Below are positions 52,104 through 60,266 of a DNA stretch of 64,000 nucleotides, piece after piece. A program made the translations under genes and the position numbers. The stretch comes from Lachnospiraceae bacterium (GTDB taxonomy: Bacteria; Bacillota; Clostridia; Lachnospirales; Lachnospiraceae). Where the stretch lies: positions 1 through 64,000 of the forward strand of contig JAFXXN010000145.1 of NCBI GenBank assembly GCA_017542245.1, in the 5' to 3' direction. The number at the start of each line of letters is the position of its first letter. The stretch's first letter is position 1. The notes below the pieces were generated by a model, which saw nothing but the letters and a program-made list of their open reading frames with translations, ran no database searches and was not told the origin of the DNA.

Positions 52104-52188
52104 GGAACATTGTTCCTTCAACATGGTCGAAGTATACAACACTTTATTTTATCTGTAAAATACATCGGATTGATAAAGTGTTATCAAT
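52104..52188 (-). promoter_or_regulatory. Promoter of the sbp operon with LysR-type operator
   Basis: -35 TTTACA (52159-52154), 17-nt spacer, -10 TATACT (52136-52131). Upstream lies ATTGATAA-AGTG-TTATCAAT (52169-52188), perfect arms of LysR T-N11-A type, just before the -35, an activating position. Downstream GGAACA-T-TGTTCC (52105-52117) may be a second protein or RNA element. The LysR gene at 52309 is the obvious candidate regulator. Confidence 0.65.
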
Positions 52189-52230
52189 TTGTTTTATATC
52201 AAAGCATCTCTGTACCATTTTCCCTTCTAC

Positions 52231-52276
52231 AAAAAAATCATCGGAATACAGCCATGTGCCTTTTCCCGATGATTTT
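52231..52276 (-). terminator. Terminator of the sulfite-reductase/LysR operon
   Basis: AAAATCATCGG (52234-52244) and CCGATGATTTT (52266-52276) form an 11-bp stem, with a T-run on the minus strand. It is 33 bases past the LysR stop codon. Confidence 0.85.
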
Positions 52277-52308
52277 CTGATCAGTCTCTATTCTCTTTTC
52301 TCCAATTA

Positions 52309-53241
52309 CTACAGTATGTCTCTTTGGACATTTTCCAGATATTTATTTAATTCCTCAATATACTCCTCTCCCATTTTACTCAGCATACTGTTCTTTTTAG
52401 TAACGTAACCTATCTCCATTATACTGTTAGGATTTTCAGCATCTTCTTTGAATGGTACTACTACATATCCGTCTCCGTTTAAATCACTTGAGATAATACC
52501 GGAGCATAGCGTGTATCCGTTTAGTCCGACCATCAGATTCAGCATAGTTGAACGATCCGTAACCTTTATAGTTTGAGGATACACGTTTTCACTTAATATT
52601 TCTTCTGCAAAATAATGTTCCTCTTCATCCTGTTCAAATGAAAGACAGGGATATGGTTCAAGCTGTTCTATACTTATTGTTTTTTCTTTTGCCAAAGGAT
52701 GCTGGCCCCATAGATAAACATAAGCTCTGCACTTTATCAACGGATGAAATTCCAGTTCCTCATCCTTCATTATTTTTTCAATGGCCTTTCGGTTTCTCGA
52801 GCTCATAAAAAGCACTCCGATTTCACTTTTTAATGAGCCTACGTCTGTAAGCACCATCTTTGTCTGTGTTTCGCGTATGGCAAAATCAAATTCTTTCATA
52901 TCATATTTTTTTGCCATCTCGGTAAATGCTTTAACGGCAAAAGAATAATGCTGGGTAGACACGCCAAACTTTCTTTTATAGTCACCCTCACCTTCGTATT
53001 TCTGCATTACCATATTGTAATGCCTGTAGAAATTTCTTATATCATCAAGGAATTCCGCACCTTCAGGTGTAGGAATAACTCCCTTTCGTGTTCTTAAAAA
53101 AATCGTTAATCCTACTTCATTCTCCAACTCCTGTATAGCACTTGTAAGCGTGGGCTGTACTATAAAAAGTTTTTCCGATGCCTTATTCATCGATCCGCAT
53201 TCTGCTATTGTAAGAGCATATAAAATCTGCTGTAATGTCAT
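52309..53241 (-). CDS. LysR-family regulator, probably of sulfur assimilation (CysL/CysB-like)
   Basis: The 310-residue protein has an N-terminal winged helix (IAECGSMNKASEKLFIVQPTLTSAIQELENEVG, split after SEKLF) and a periplasmic-binding-protein-like effector domain (EIGVLFMSSRNRKAIEKI, ECLSFEQDEEEHY-type segment, GYTLCSGIISSDLNGDGYVVVPF). CysB and CysL activate sulfur genes in response to O-acetylserine. The gene overlaps the siroheme gene by 4 bases, lies in the sulfite reductase operon, and faces the sbp promoter with its T-N11-A palindrome, so it most likely activates both. The effector is inferred. Confidence 0.85.
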   Translation of the reverse strand: MTLQQILYALTIAECGSMNKASEKLFIVQPTLTSAIQELENEVGLTIFLRTRKGVIPTPEGAEFLDDIRNFYRHYNMVMQKYEGEGDYKRKFGVSTQHYSFAVKAFTEMAKKYDMKEFDFAIRETQTKMVLTDVGSLKSEIGVLFMSSRNRKAIEKIMKDEELEFHPLIKCRAYVYLWGQHPLAKEKTISIEQLEPYPCLSFEQDEEEHYFAEEILSENVYPQTIKVTDRSTMLNLMVGLNGYTLCSGIISSDLNGDGYVVVPFKEDAENPNSIMEIGYVTKKNSMLSKMGEEYIEELNKYLENVQRDIL

Positions 53242-53807
53242 TTCCTTTCTCCCTCTAATAAATCATTTAACTTAGCTTTTAAGAATTTTCTCCGCTCTGA
53301 TACATCACTGATTTCCTGCTTGGCACTTATTCGGTATTCTCCCATTTTATCATTTATAAGTCCGATATCTTTAGGCATATTATCCCGCACGATTGCTTTT
53401 ATATACTGTGCCACATAAGGACTCTTTCCGCCGCTTGATACTGACACTACTACATCCCTGTCTTTTATGATAGCAGGGAAAATAAAGCTGCACAATTCCG
53501 TATCATCAACAACATTTACAGGTATTTTATTTTTTCCTGCCAGTTCACTGATATGTTTGTTTAATGTTCTGTCATTGGTAGCAGAAACTATCATGCTATA
53601 CTCTTCCTTTATATCAGTGTCCTCAAAAGGTCTGTTAAAAAAAGCCGTTGATTTTTCTATAGCAGCCTTGGTTGCTTCCTTTGCCACCAGTATTATTTTA
53701 CATCCAAAGTCATATAACACTTCAACCTTTTTGGTCCCCTCTTCACCGGCTCCTATTACCAGTACCGGTTTGTCCTTCAAATCTATCATCATTGGGAAAT
53801 ATGCCAT
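53238..53807 (-). CDS. Precorrin-2 dehydrogenase / sirohydrochlorin ferrochelatase-type siroheme synthase
   Basis: The 189-residue protein matches the Met8/CysG N-terminal domain: YFPMMIDLKDKPVLVIGAGEEGTKKVEVL with the NAD site, then VSATNDRTLNKHISELAG, IPVNVVDDTELCSFIFPAI and VSVSSGGKSPYVAQYIKAIV. It makes siroheme for sulfite reductase. No CysG methyltransferase domain is attached. It shares its end with the LysR gene and follows the iron ABC transporter, an arrangement that supplies both the ring and its iron to the sulfite reductase at 56679. Confidence 0.88.
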   Translation of the reverse strand: MAYFPMMIDLKDKPVLVIGAGEEGTKKVEVLYDFGCKIILVAKEATKAAIEKSTAFFNRPFEDTDIKEEYSMIVSATNDRTLNKHISELAGKNKIPVNVVDDTELCSFIFPAIIKDRDVVVSVSSGGKSPYVAQYIKAIVRDNMPKDIGLINDKMGEYRISAKQEISDVSERRKFLKAKLNDLLEGERK

Positions 53808-53857
53808 TCAATTTACCTCTTTACCATTATATGATCCTTCACTCCGTATGATCAGTT

Positions 53858-54619
53858 TTATTTTAAAAATGCATAAGGATATAATAATGTACTATCATCC
53901 ATTTTCTTTATAGTTACTCCAAATATCTTACGAAATGTTTCATCATCATCTATTATTTCATCAGGCGTACCTGATTTAATAACAGTTCTATTATCCATAA
54001 TATATATCATATCACTGTATGTCAAGGTCTGTTCTATATCATGACAAACCATAACTATACCTCTGCCATCTGCAGCAAGCTTCGTGAGTATCTCAAAAAA
54101 ACTCTGTTGCACTGACAGATCCATATATGTAGTAGGTTCATCCAGCATTATCATTGGTGTATCCTGGGCTATGACCATAGCTAAATATGCTCGCTGCCTT
54201 TCGCCGCCGGATAATTCTGACAGGCTCCTGTCTCTGTATGGCTCCATACCTGTCAACAGTAATGCTTTAGCAACAATACGCATATCATTTTCCGACATAC
54301 GGCGTAAGTTTCCATGCCAGGCATACCTTCCGTGTTCAACAAGTGTTTCGACATCTATCCCTACATTTCTCAGATTTTGAGGAAGAAAAGCCACTTCTCT
54401 GGCACGTTCGATTGATTTATAGTCACGGGATTCCTTTCCGTTTATAAGGATATTCCCTTTATATTGCTTCATACCTGCAACGGTTTTTAACAGAGTTGAT
54501 TTTCCGCATCCGTTCCTTCCTATGATCGTTGATATCCTGCCCTTTTCAAATCTCATATCAGGAATCCTAAACAGATCGCCATACTCATATTCAGTTGTCA
54601 TATTCCTGATTTCGATCAT
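53858..54619 (-). CDS. Iron/siderophore/cobalamin-type ABC transporter ATPase
   Basis: The 253-residue ATPase has Walker A GRNGCGKST, Q-loop FLPQNLRNVGIDV, signature LSGGERQRAYLAMVI, Walker B MIMLDEPTTYMDL and switch His MVCHD. The set is typical of the FepC/FecE/BtuD group. I start at the ATG at 54619; an earlier TTG in frame has no ribosome site. It sits in the sulfite reductase operon between the siroheme synthase and its permease. Confidence 0.88.
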   Translation of the reverse strand: MIEIRNMTTEYEYGDLFRIPDMRFEKGRISTIIGRNGCGKSTLLKTVAGMKQYKGNILINGKESRDYKSIERAREVAFLPQNLRNVGIDVETLVEHGRYAWHGNLRRMSENDMRIVAKALLLTGMEPYRDRSLSELSGGERQRAYLAMVIAQDTPMIMLDEPTTYMDLSVQQSFFEILTKLAADGRGIVMVCHDIEQTLTYSDMIYIMDNRTVIKSGTPDEIIDDDETFRKIFGVTIKKMDDSTLLYPYAFLK

Positions 54620-54684
54620 AATATGTTTCTTCTCTTTCTCATCAAAATTAATCAATTTAATATAAGAATATTATTTAATGTGAA

Positions 54685-55665
54685 TCAGTCAAATAATCCA
54701 AGCCGCTTCCGTTTCTTAATTAGTAAACGTATAAGAAATGGAGCTCCCAATACGCTTAAAAGCAACCCACAAGGAAGCTCATAGGGAAATACCAATATTC
54801 TTGAAAAAGTATCACAAAGGAGCAAAAAAACTGCCCCTATAAGAACACAAAATACAATACCTCCTCTTGCTTTTCCTTTATAAAACAATCTTACAAAGTT
54901 GGGTATTAAAAGTCCTACAAAACCTATGAGTCCACACATGCTCACTGCTGCTCCGGCAAGCAATGAGGCAGCTAAAAGGAGAAGCCCCCTATTTAGTCTG
55001 ATATTAAGTCCAAGACCAAAAGCAGTCTCGTCTCCCAAAGCCATAATGTCCATGGCAGGTGCAAATAATAAAGACACTATAAGTGTTATTACTATCACCG
55101 AGACAGCCAATTTTACTGAACCAAGCGGTACACTCGCAAATCCGCCCAATTGAAAAGCTGCTTTATCCGCTACTGTTTCAGGCTTCAGCGAAATTATAAC
55201 ATCGATTATTGATACACATATCGCCGATACCGCAACTCCTGACAATATAACTGAAGTTTTTGACATTCCCGTAGCATTTGAAAGCACGCTTACCAACAAC
55301 GTTACTGTCAAAGCTCCGATAAATGCCATCAGACACTTTACTTCTGCCTGATACGGAAAAATTAAAGCTGAAATAAGTACAAAAAGTCCGGCACCATTGT
55401 TAATTCCCAAAAGTCCCGGAGAAGCTATTGTATTGTTCAGATTATTTTGTAGTATAAATCCGGAAACCGATAATGCAGCTCCGGAAAATAAAGCTGCGAT
55501 AATCCTCGGAAGACGGATGTCAAATACTATAAGTCTCTGACTCTCCGTCCCGCCGCCAAATATCACTTTTATTATATCCCCTGTCCCTATGGCACTGTTT
55601 CCGCTAAAAAGTGCAAAAAGAATTATAAGAACAAGGCTTATTGTTACTAATACATATTTACGCAT
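54685..55665 (-). CDS. FecCD/BtuC-family ABC transporter permease
   Basis: The 326-residue permease has about ten helices and FecCD landmarks: VFDIRLPRIIAALFSGAALSVSGFILQ near the start (split after LPRIIAAL), SPGLLGINNGAGLF, WLSG-like AGAAVSMCGLIGFVGLLIPNFVRLF and PYELPCGLLLSVLGAPFLIRLL at the end. It transports Fe(III)-siderophore, heme or cobalamin-like ligands. The partner ATPase and binding protein are adjacent. The single permease gene implies a homodimer, as for BtuC. Confidence 0.9.
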   Translation of the reverse strand: MRKYVLVTISLVLIILFALFSGNSAIGTGDIIKVIFGGGTESQRLIVFDIRLPRIIAALFSGAALSVSGFILQNNLNNTIASPGLLGINNGAGLFVLISALIFPYQAEVKCLMAFIGALTVTLLVSVLSNATGMSKTSVILSGVAVSAICVSIIDVIISLKPETVADKAAFQLGGFASVPLGSVKLAVSVIVITLIVSLLFAPAMDIMALGDETAFGLGLNIRLNRGLLLLAASLLAGAAVSMCGLIGFVGLLIPNFVRLFYKGKARGGIVFCVLIGAVFLLLCDTFSRILVFPYELPCGLLLSVLGAPFLIRLLIKKRKRLGLFD

Positions 55666-55693
55666 TTACTATACCATAATTTTGTTCTATAAA

Positions 55694-56716
55694 TTATTTA
55701 ACTAACAGATCATATGCCTGCTCGTATGCTACAGCCCACTGGGCATTTGGCTTTAACCCAAACAGATCTTTCGATAAAAGATAATATCTGTTTCCTTTTA
55801 CTGCCGAAAGCTTTTCCCAAACCGTCTGAGAGCTGAAATTTTGCGAAAATGCTTCCAGAGCTTTTTCCTCACTGCCTCTGGGGATCACAAATATATAATC
55901 AGGATCGGCTGCCACGATTGCTTCCAATGACAGCTCATCAAAAGCATTGGTATCCGAAGCAATATTGGTCAGTCCTAGATCACTAAATATTTCACATGCA
56001 AAATAATCGTTTTTTTCCACCTTTTGTTTTGTGGCTGATACATGCAGGCATAAATAAGTACCTGAGAGATTACTTCCCTTTGATTTTTCGATTATCTTAT
56101 CTATTCCGTTTCTTACATCCTTGACATTTTTTTGATATAAATCTTCTTTACCTGTCCTGAATGTAAATGCCGTCATTACCTTTTCATAATCAGCAAATCC
56201 ATCTATATTGGTGTAATAAACATTTATACCTATGCTTTCAGCTGCTTCGCCTAAAGCTTTCTGAGCAGGATCAGTGGAGAACAGGATCAGTAAGTCAGGG
56301 TTAAGGGCCGCTATCGCTTCAAGACTTACATGATCCATATCTCCTAAAGATATCACATCTTCATTTAAACCTTCTATTTCAAGTGCATCGTCTGAAGTTG
56401 CAATGAGACTGCCTCCTGCTAAAATCCACAGTTCTGCATTTGATTTAGAAAGAGCTATTACACGTTCCGTTTTTTTGTTTTCCGGCACTTCTGTTATTTC
56501 TGAATCTTTTTCATCTGTATATGAGTCAATATTATCATGTGATTCACTTTCAATTAATTTTTCTTCCACTACTTTAATATCTGCGTTTTCTTTATTATTT
56601 GCCTTACATCCTGACAATGCAAAAGTGAACACTATGATTAAAACAACTGATACCAAAATATTTAGTTTACCAATTTTTTTATTTTTCTTTGTTAAATGCC
56701 TTCCAAACCGCTTCAT
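55694..56716 (-). CDS. Iron/cobalamin-type ABC transporter substrate-binding lipoprotein
   Basis: The 340-residue protein has a lipoprotein signal (VSVVLIIVFTFALSGCKAN), an acidic linker, then the BtuF/FepB fold: ERVIALSKSNAELWILAGGSLIATSDDAL, SLEAIAALNPDLLILFSTDPA, DYIFVIPRGSEEKALEAF and a C-terminal helix. Ligand-specific residues are not identifiable by eye. The ATG at 56716 follows AGGGA by 8 bases and overlaps the sulfite reductase gene by 38 bases. The transporter lies within the sulfite reductase operon, so import of iron (or a tetrapyrrole) for siroheme is the simplest idea. Confidence 0.85.
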   Translation of the reverse strand: MKRFGRHLTKKNKKIGKLNILVSVVLIIVFTFALSGCKANNKENADIKVVEEKLIESESHDNIDSYTDEKDSEITEVPENKKTERVIALSKSNAELWILAGGSLIATSDDALEIEGLNEDVISLGDMDHVSLEAIAALNPDLLILFSTDPAQKALGEAAESIGINVYYTNIDGFADYEKVMTAFTFRTGKEDLYQKNVKDVRNGIDKIIEKSKGSNLSGTYLCLHVSATKQKVEKNDYFACEIFSDLGLTNIASDTNAFDELSLEAIVAADPDYIFVIPRGSEEKALEAFSQNFSSQTVWEKLSAVKGNRYYLLSKDLFGLKPNAQWAVAYEQAYDLLVK

Positions 56717-57545
56717 CCAGTTTTTCCCTGCCAACCCTGTCTATAGTAAACTTAAATCTTTCACTGGGATTAGCATTTTCCTTAAAGAATTTTAATGTTG
56801 CATCACATATATCAAACAGTGTCTTTTTGTCCTCAATAAAAGGCACGATATATGTTCCCTTATTAATATGATTACCGAACAGGCCTCCAAAACTTATAAG
56901 GTATCCGGGTGTCTTTTCGTATGCATCAGTAGGGCAGCTGAAAGTACAGCGTCCGCAGTAATTACATTTATCGGTATTAATACTAACCTTTCCATCCTTT
57001 ATCTCAATGGCCTTTTCGCGACATACTTTTTCACATACGCCACAGGATATACATTTATCCTCTATCCAGGTAACCTTTAAGCCTCCCTTTATACCAAGAT
57101 CGTTTTCTTCCGCCTTTAAGCAATTGTTCTGGCATCCTGTGACACCAAATTTAAACTTATGGGGTAACTCAAGTCCAAAATATCTGTCATTGAGTTCTTT
57201 AGCAAGCTCTTCTGTTTCTATGCAGCCGTTAGGACATACTGCAGCACCCTGACAAGCTGTGATCGTTCTTACTCTCGGTCCGCATACTCCGGGAGTGACT
57301 CCGCCCTTTGCCAGATTCTCTTTAACTGCCTCTATGTCCTCCAGTTTTATAAAAGGTATCTCAACACCCTGTCTGCTCGTAAGATGTACATATCCATGTC
57401 CGTATTTCCTGGCTACTTCCGTGATAGCTACCAATTGTTCAGCCGTCACCTGTCCACCGACTACGGATAATCTCAATGAGAAATTATCCTTCTGCTTCTG
57501 CTTCATGAAGCCACCTTTTTTTAGTAATGCATAATCCGTTGCCAT
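56679..57545 (-). CDS. Small assimilatory-type siroheme sulfite reductase with ferredoxin domain
   Basis: The 288-residue protein has half the length of usual sulfite reductases. It contains a ferrodoxin-like SiR half (GYVHLTSRQGVEIPFIKLED), the siroheme-[4Fe-4S] ligand motif C98-x5-C104 (CQGAAVC) and C138-x3-C142 (CQNNC), and an inserted 2[4Fe-4S] ferredoxin (CISCGVCEKVC, 165-175; CNYCGRCTFSC, 194-204). It reduces sulfite to sulfide for cysteine synthesis. It resembles the compact one-repeat sulfite reductases of anaerobes (Fsr-C/alSir types). The ATG follows GGAGG. Confidence 0.9.
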   Translation of the reverse strand: MATDYALLKKGGFMKQKQKDNFSLRLSVVGGQVTAEQLVAITEVARKYGHGYVHLTSRQGVEIPFIKLEDIEAVKENLAKGGVTPGVCGPRVRTITACQGAAVCPNGCIETEELAKELNDRYFGLELPHKFKFGVTGCQNNCLKAEENDLGIKGGLKVTWIEDKCISCGVCEKVCREKAIEIKDGKVSINTDKCNYCGRCTFSCPTDAYEKTPGYLISFGGLFGNHINKGTYIVPFIEDKKTLFDICDATLKFFKENANPSERFKFTIDRVGREKLDEAVWKAFNKEK

Positions 57546-57568
57546 TTATTTATCCTCCAAACCTCTTT

Positions 57569-57597
57569 AAATCACAGGGACGATTCTCTGATTGATT
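57569..57597. repeat. Dispersed palindromic repeat, family 2, diverged copy
   Basis: AATCACAG (57570-57577) ... CTCTGATT (57586-57593), enclosing GGACGATT. It lies between the sulfite reductase gene and the second copy at 57648-57675. Confidence 0.65.
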
Positions 57598-57647
57598 TTT
57601 AATCATCAAAAACCGCCTATTTTACGATATTTTTTTTCCCTTTAATT

Positions 57648-57675
57648 TCAATCAGAGAACCGTCCCTCTGATTGA
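57648..57675. repeat. Family 2 repeat that supplies the end of the sulfhydrylase gene
   Basis: TCAATCAGAG-AACCGTCC-CTCTGATTGA is identical to the copy at 13561-13588. On the minus strand it encodes the last residues (SIRGTVL) and stop of the OAH sulfhydrylase gene ending at 57652. Confidence 0.75.
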
Positions 57676-58920
57676 TTCCTCTATAGCGTTTGTAAAATCT
57701 CTTATCAGATCATCTGAGTCTTCAATCCCAACGCTTACCCTTATGGTATCTGCATATACTCCTGCTGCTTCCATCTCCCCTTCGGTAGATCTTATATAAA
57801 GTGTTGATGCGGGATGTATTACCAAGGTCCTCAGATCTCCTATATTACTCGCTATTAAAGCATACTTCAGTAAATTGATTATCTTAAATGCCCTTTCCTT
57901 AGAACCGGCGCGAAAGTTTAGTATACCTCCTCCCAGACCTCCCAGCTCCTTTTCCACATACTCATGATAAGGATGTGAAGGTAATGTCAGATAATTAACT
58001 TTTATATCAGGGATTTTATCAAGTGCCTTTGCCAGTGCATCGGCATTCCTGCATATTCTCTCCATACGCAGGCCCAAAGTATCCAGTCCGATAAATGAAA
58101 GATATGCATTAAACGGTGCCATACAGCATCCCAGGTTTTCCCAAAGATCCGTACGCAACCGTACAGAAAATGCCAGCTTACTATACTTCTTAAATTCTTT
58201 TAAAGCCTCATGTTTTTCAAAATCCCAGGCAAATTTACCACCGTCTACGATGATTCCGCCTATGGAATTACCACCGCCGTTAATATATTTAGAAGTAGAA
58301 TGGATTACAACATCAGCACCTAGTTCCAATGGCCTTGCAATAAACGGAGTTGCCGTAGTGGAGTCAACAAATAATGGGATTCCGGCTTCATGGGCCACTT
58401 TTGAAACCTCAGGTATATCAAGTACTTTTTGAGCAGGATTACTGATCAACTCGCCAAAAATCACCTTCGTTTTATCCGTTATAAGGCTTTTTATATTTCC
58501 GGCTGTCATGTTTTCAGTAAATATGGTATGAATTCCCAGTTTCTCAAGATCATGAAAAAGATCTATCGTACCGCCATACAATCCTGATCCTGTAATAATC
58601 TCATCTCCGCTATTACAGACTGCAAGAAGTGCTGCAGAGATAGCAGACATACCGCTGCTGCAGCATATAGCTCCGGCTCCGCCTTCCATCTCATTTATTT
58701 TCTGTTCAAAAGCAGACATCGTCGGATTACCTATACGTGTATAGGCATAGCCCATGCTCTTATGGGCGAACACCTTTTCAAGTTCCTCCATATTTTCATA
58801 TTGGAATGCAGTTACTTGTGCTATAGGCGGCAGAATCTCTCTCTGCCCATATCCCTTTGATGCTCTTGAATGAAGAAGCCTTGTATTAAATCTACAGTCA
58901 TCCGATACTTTATCTCCCAT
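57652..58920 (-). CDS. Second O-acetylhomoserine/O-acetylserine sulfhydrylase-type PLP enzyme
   Basis: The 422-residue Cys/Met-metabolism enzyme has the PLP lysine (about 208) in VVIHSTSKYINGGGNSIGG, GSGLYGGTIDLFHDL, RIGNPTMSAFEQKINEMEG and RVSVGIEDSDDLI, as in OAH sulfhydrylases and cystathionine gamma-synthases. The GNSIGG (rather than GHG) and the long N-terminus point to the OAH/OAS sulfhydrylase group. It is the first gene of the sulfite reductase operon, so newly made sulfide can be captured at once. It differs clearly from the paralogue at 37593. The final seven residues come from a family 2 repeat. Confidence 0.88.
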   Translation of the reverse strand: MGDKVSDDCRFNTRLLHSRASKGYGQREILPPIAQVTAFQYENMEELEKVFAHKSMGYAYTRIGNPTMSAFEQKINEMEGGAGAICCSSGMSAISAALLAVCNSGDEIITGSGLYGGTIDLFHDLEKLGIHTIFTENMTAGNIKSLITDKTKVIFGELISNPAQKVLDIPEVSKVAHEAGIPLFVDSTTATPFIARPLELGADVVIHSTSKYINGGGNSIGGIIVDGGKFAWDFEKHEALKEFKKYSKLAFSVRLRTDLWENLGCCMAPFNAYLSFIGLDTLGLRMERICRNADALAKALDKIPDIKVNYLTLPSHPYHEYVEKELGGLGGGILNFRAGSKERAFKIINLLKYALIASNIGDLRTLVIHPASTLYIRSTEGEMEAAGVYADTIRVSVGIEDSDDLIRDFTNAIEESIRGTVL

Positions 58921-58981
58921 AATGTTGTACGCTCCTGTATATAAAAATTCATTTTTTATTCATATTTCGTCAATGTCTCTT

Positions 58982-59043
58982 TGTCATTCCGAACGAAGTG
59001 AAGAATCTTTATGATTCTCCGCTGTCGCTCAGTATGGCAAACG
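58982..59043. repeat. Dispersed repeat, family 3
   Basis: TTGTCATTCCGAACGAAGTG, then AGAATC and GATTCTCCGCTGTCGCTCAG, ending in TATGGCAAACG. It is a diverged copy of the 13625-13674 element. The rest of 58921-59145 is AT-rich and shows no gene. Confidence 0.6.
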
Positions 59044-59145
59044 AATTCTTGTAGACGTATGTATAATACATGGTTTACACGTATATGTAAAATATTCAAG
59101 ATTTAGAATTTATTATCAAAAAAATTAATAACTATTGCCAGAAGA

Positions 59146-59172
59146 AACTCCGCTCTGGATTGGAGCGGAGTT
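59146..59172 (-). terminator. Terminator of the encapsulin-desulfurase-cysE-thiS-thiF operon
   Basis: AACTCCGCTC (59146-59155) and GAGCGGAGTT (59163-59172) form a 10-bp stem with a TTTCTTCT tail on the minus strand, 20 bases past the thiF stop. The T-tract is weak, so termination may be incomplete. Confidence 0.7.
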
Positions 59173-59191
59173 ATACTCAATATACTTCACA

Positions 59192-60007
59192 TCAGTGTTT
59201 TGATTTTAATTCACATGCCGGCTGTTCATAATCGATAAGCTCTGTAATAGTAGGTGTATCCGAACATACTGCACAGCCCTTGCCACGAGGCGGCAACTTT
59301 ATCTTATGGAATTCCATCTTAAGTGCATCGTAAGTCAACAGATATCCGGAGAGTAATTCTCCTACACCTGTAATGTACTTTACTGCTTCCATCGCCTGAA
59401 GTGAACCGATAACACCACCCATGGCTCCTATGACACCTGCCTGCTTACAGGTAGGAACTGCATCCTTGGGGGGCGGATTTTTGAAGATACAACGATAGCA
59501 CGGACCTTCCCCCGGAAGGATCGTAGTCAGCTGCCCCTTAAACCTTATTATTCCGGCATGGCTGAAGGGCTTTTTAGCCATAACGCATGCATCATTTATC
59601 AGGAATTTTGCAGGGAAATTATCCGTTCCATCCAGAATGAAATCATAATTCTTAATAAGATCCATGATATTGTAGCTGCTGACAAATTCATGATAAGTAT
59701 TTACCGTTATGTCAGGGTTGATAGCACGCATAGTTTCTGCTGCTGACTCAACCTTTAATTTTCCAACATCATTTGTGGAATGAATGATCTGGCGCTGAAG
59801 ATTGGACAGATCTACAACATCGGCATCAACAATACCGATAGTTCCTACTCCTGCCGCAGCCAGATACATTGCTGCAGGTGCACCAAGACCACCTGCGCCT
59901 ATGATCAGCACCTTGGCATTGAGGAGTTTTTTCTGACCTTTTACGCCTATTTCCTTTAATATAATATGTCTCGAATAACGTTCGAGCTGTTCATTTGTAA
60001 ATGCCAT
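59192..60007 (-). CDS. ThiF/MoeB-family adenylating enzyme for a ThiS-like sulfur carrier
   Basis: The 271-residue E1-like enzyme has the nucleotide site GAGGLGAPAAMYLAAAGVG, the Asp in DADVVDLSNLQRQI, DGTDNFPAKFLINDA, the CxxC zinc pair CYRC (with CAVC near the end) and the candidate catalytic Cys in AVPTCKQAGVIG. Such enzymes adenylate the C-terminal glycine of ThiS, MoaD or CysO so that it can be thiolated. It overlaps the thiS-like gene by one base (TAATG) and lies in the operon of encapsulin, cysteine desulfurase and CysE. No thiamine or molybdopterin genes are near, so a role in cysteine or sulfur trafficking is more likely. Confidence 0.9.
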   Translation of the reverse strand: MAFTNEQLERYSRHIILKEIGVKGQKKLLNAKVLIIGAGGLGAPAAMYLAAAGVGTIGIVDADVVDLSNLQRQIIHSTNDVGKLKVESAAETMRAINPDITVNTYHEFVSSYNIMDLIKNYDFILDGTDNFPAKFLINDACVMAKKPFSHAGIIRFKGQLTTILPGEGPCYRCIFKNPPPKDAVPTCKQAGVIGAMGGVIGSLQAMEAVKYITGVGELLSGYLLTYDALKMEFHKIKLPPRGKGCAVCSDTPTITELIDYEQPACELKSKH

Positions 60008-60213
60008 TATCTTCCTCCTCCCATAAAGTAAAGGAATTCTACCTCATCTCCTTCTTTAAGGGTAGTTGTATCAAATGCAGCCGAATCAACAAACTCCTCG
60101 TTTACTGAAACGGTTACATACTGAGGTGTCTCAACATTTTCAAGTTCAATAAGCTTAGAAACTGTTAAGCCATCATCATACTCTTTCTTTTCACCTGCAA
60201 CTGTAATTTTCAT
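60007..60213 (-). CDS. ThiS/MoaD-like sulfur-carrier protein with extra C-terminal arginine
   Basis: The 68-residue ubiquitin-like protein reads MKITVAGEKKEYDDGLTV at the start, LIELENVETPQYVTVSVNEEF in the middle (split after NVETPQ) and FLYFMGGGR at the end. Sulfur carriers normally end in exposed Gly-Gly; here one residue, Arg, follows. That would have to be removed before ThiF could activate it, as with QbsE, or else the enzyme tolerates it. The ATG at 60213 follows AAGGAG; the frame opens earlier without a ribosome site. It is coupled to thiF by a one-base overlap. Confidence 0.85.
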   Translation of the reverse strand: MKITVAGEKKEYDDGLTVSKLIELENVETPQYVTVSVNEEFVDSAAFDTTTLKEGDEVEFLYFMGGGR

Positions 60214-60266
60214 TTTGAATCTCCTTAAATATTTAATACTATTTATGACACCATAGATTGGTCGTA

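Noticed and set aside
59192-60213. Thiamine biosynthesis thiS-thiF
   Set aside because: No thiG, thiH, thiE or TPP-type leader is near. The operon context is cysteine metabolism, so thiamine symbols were not assigned.
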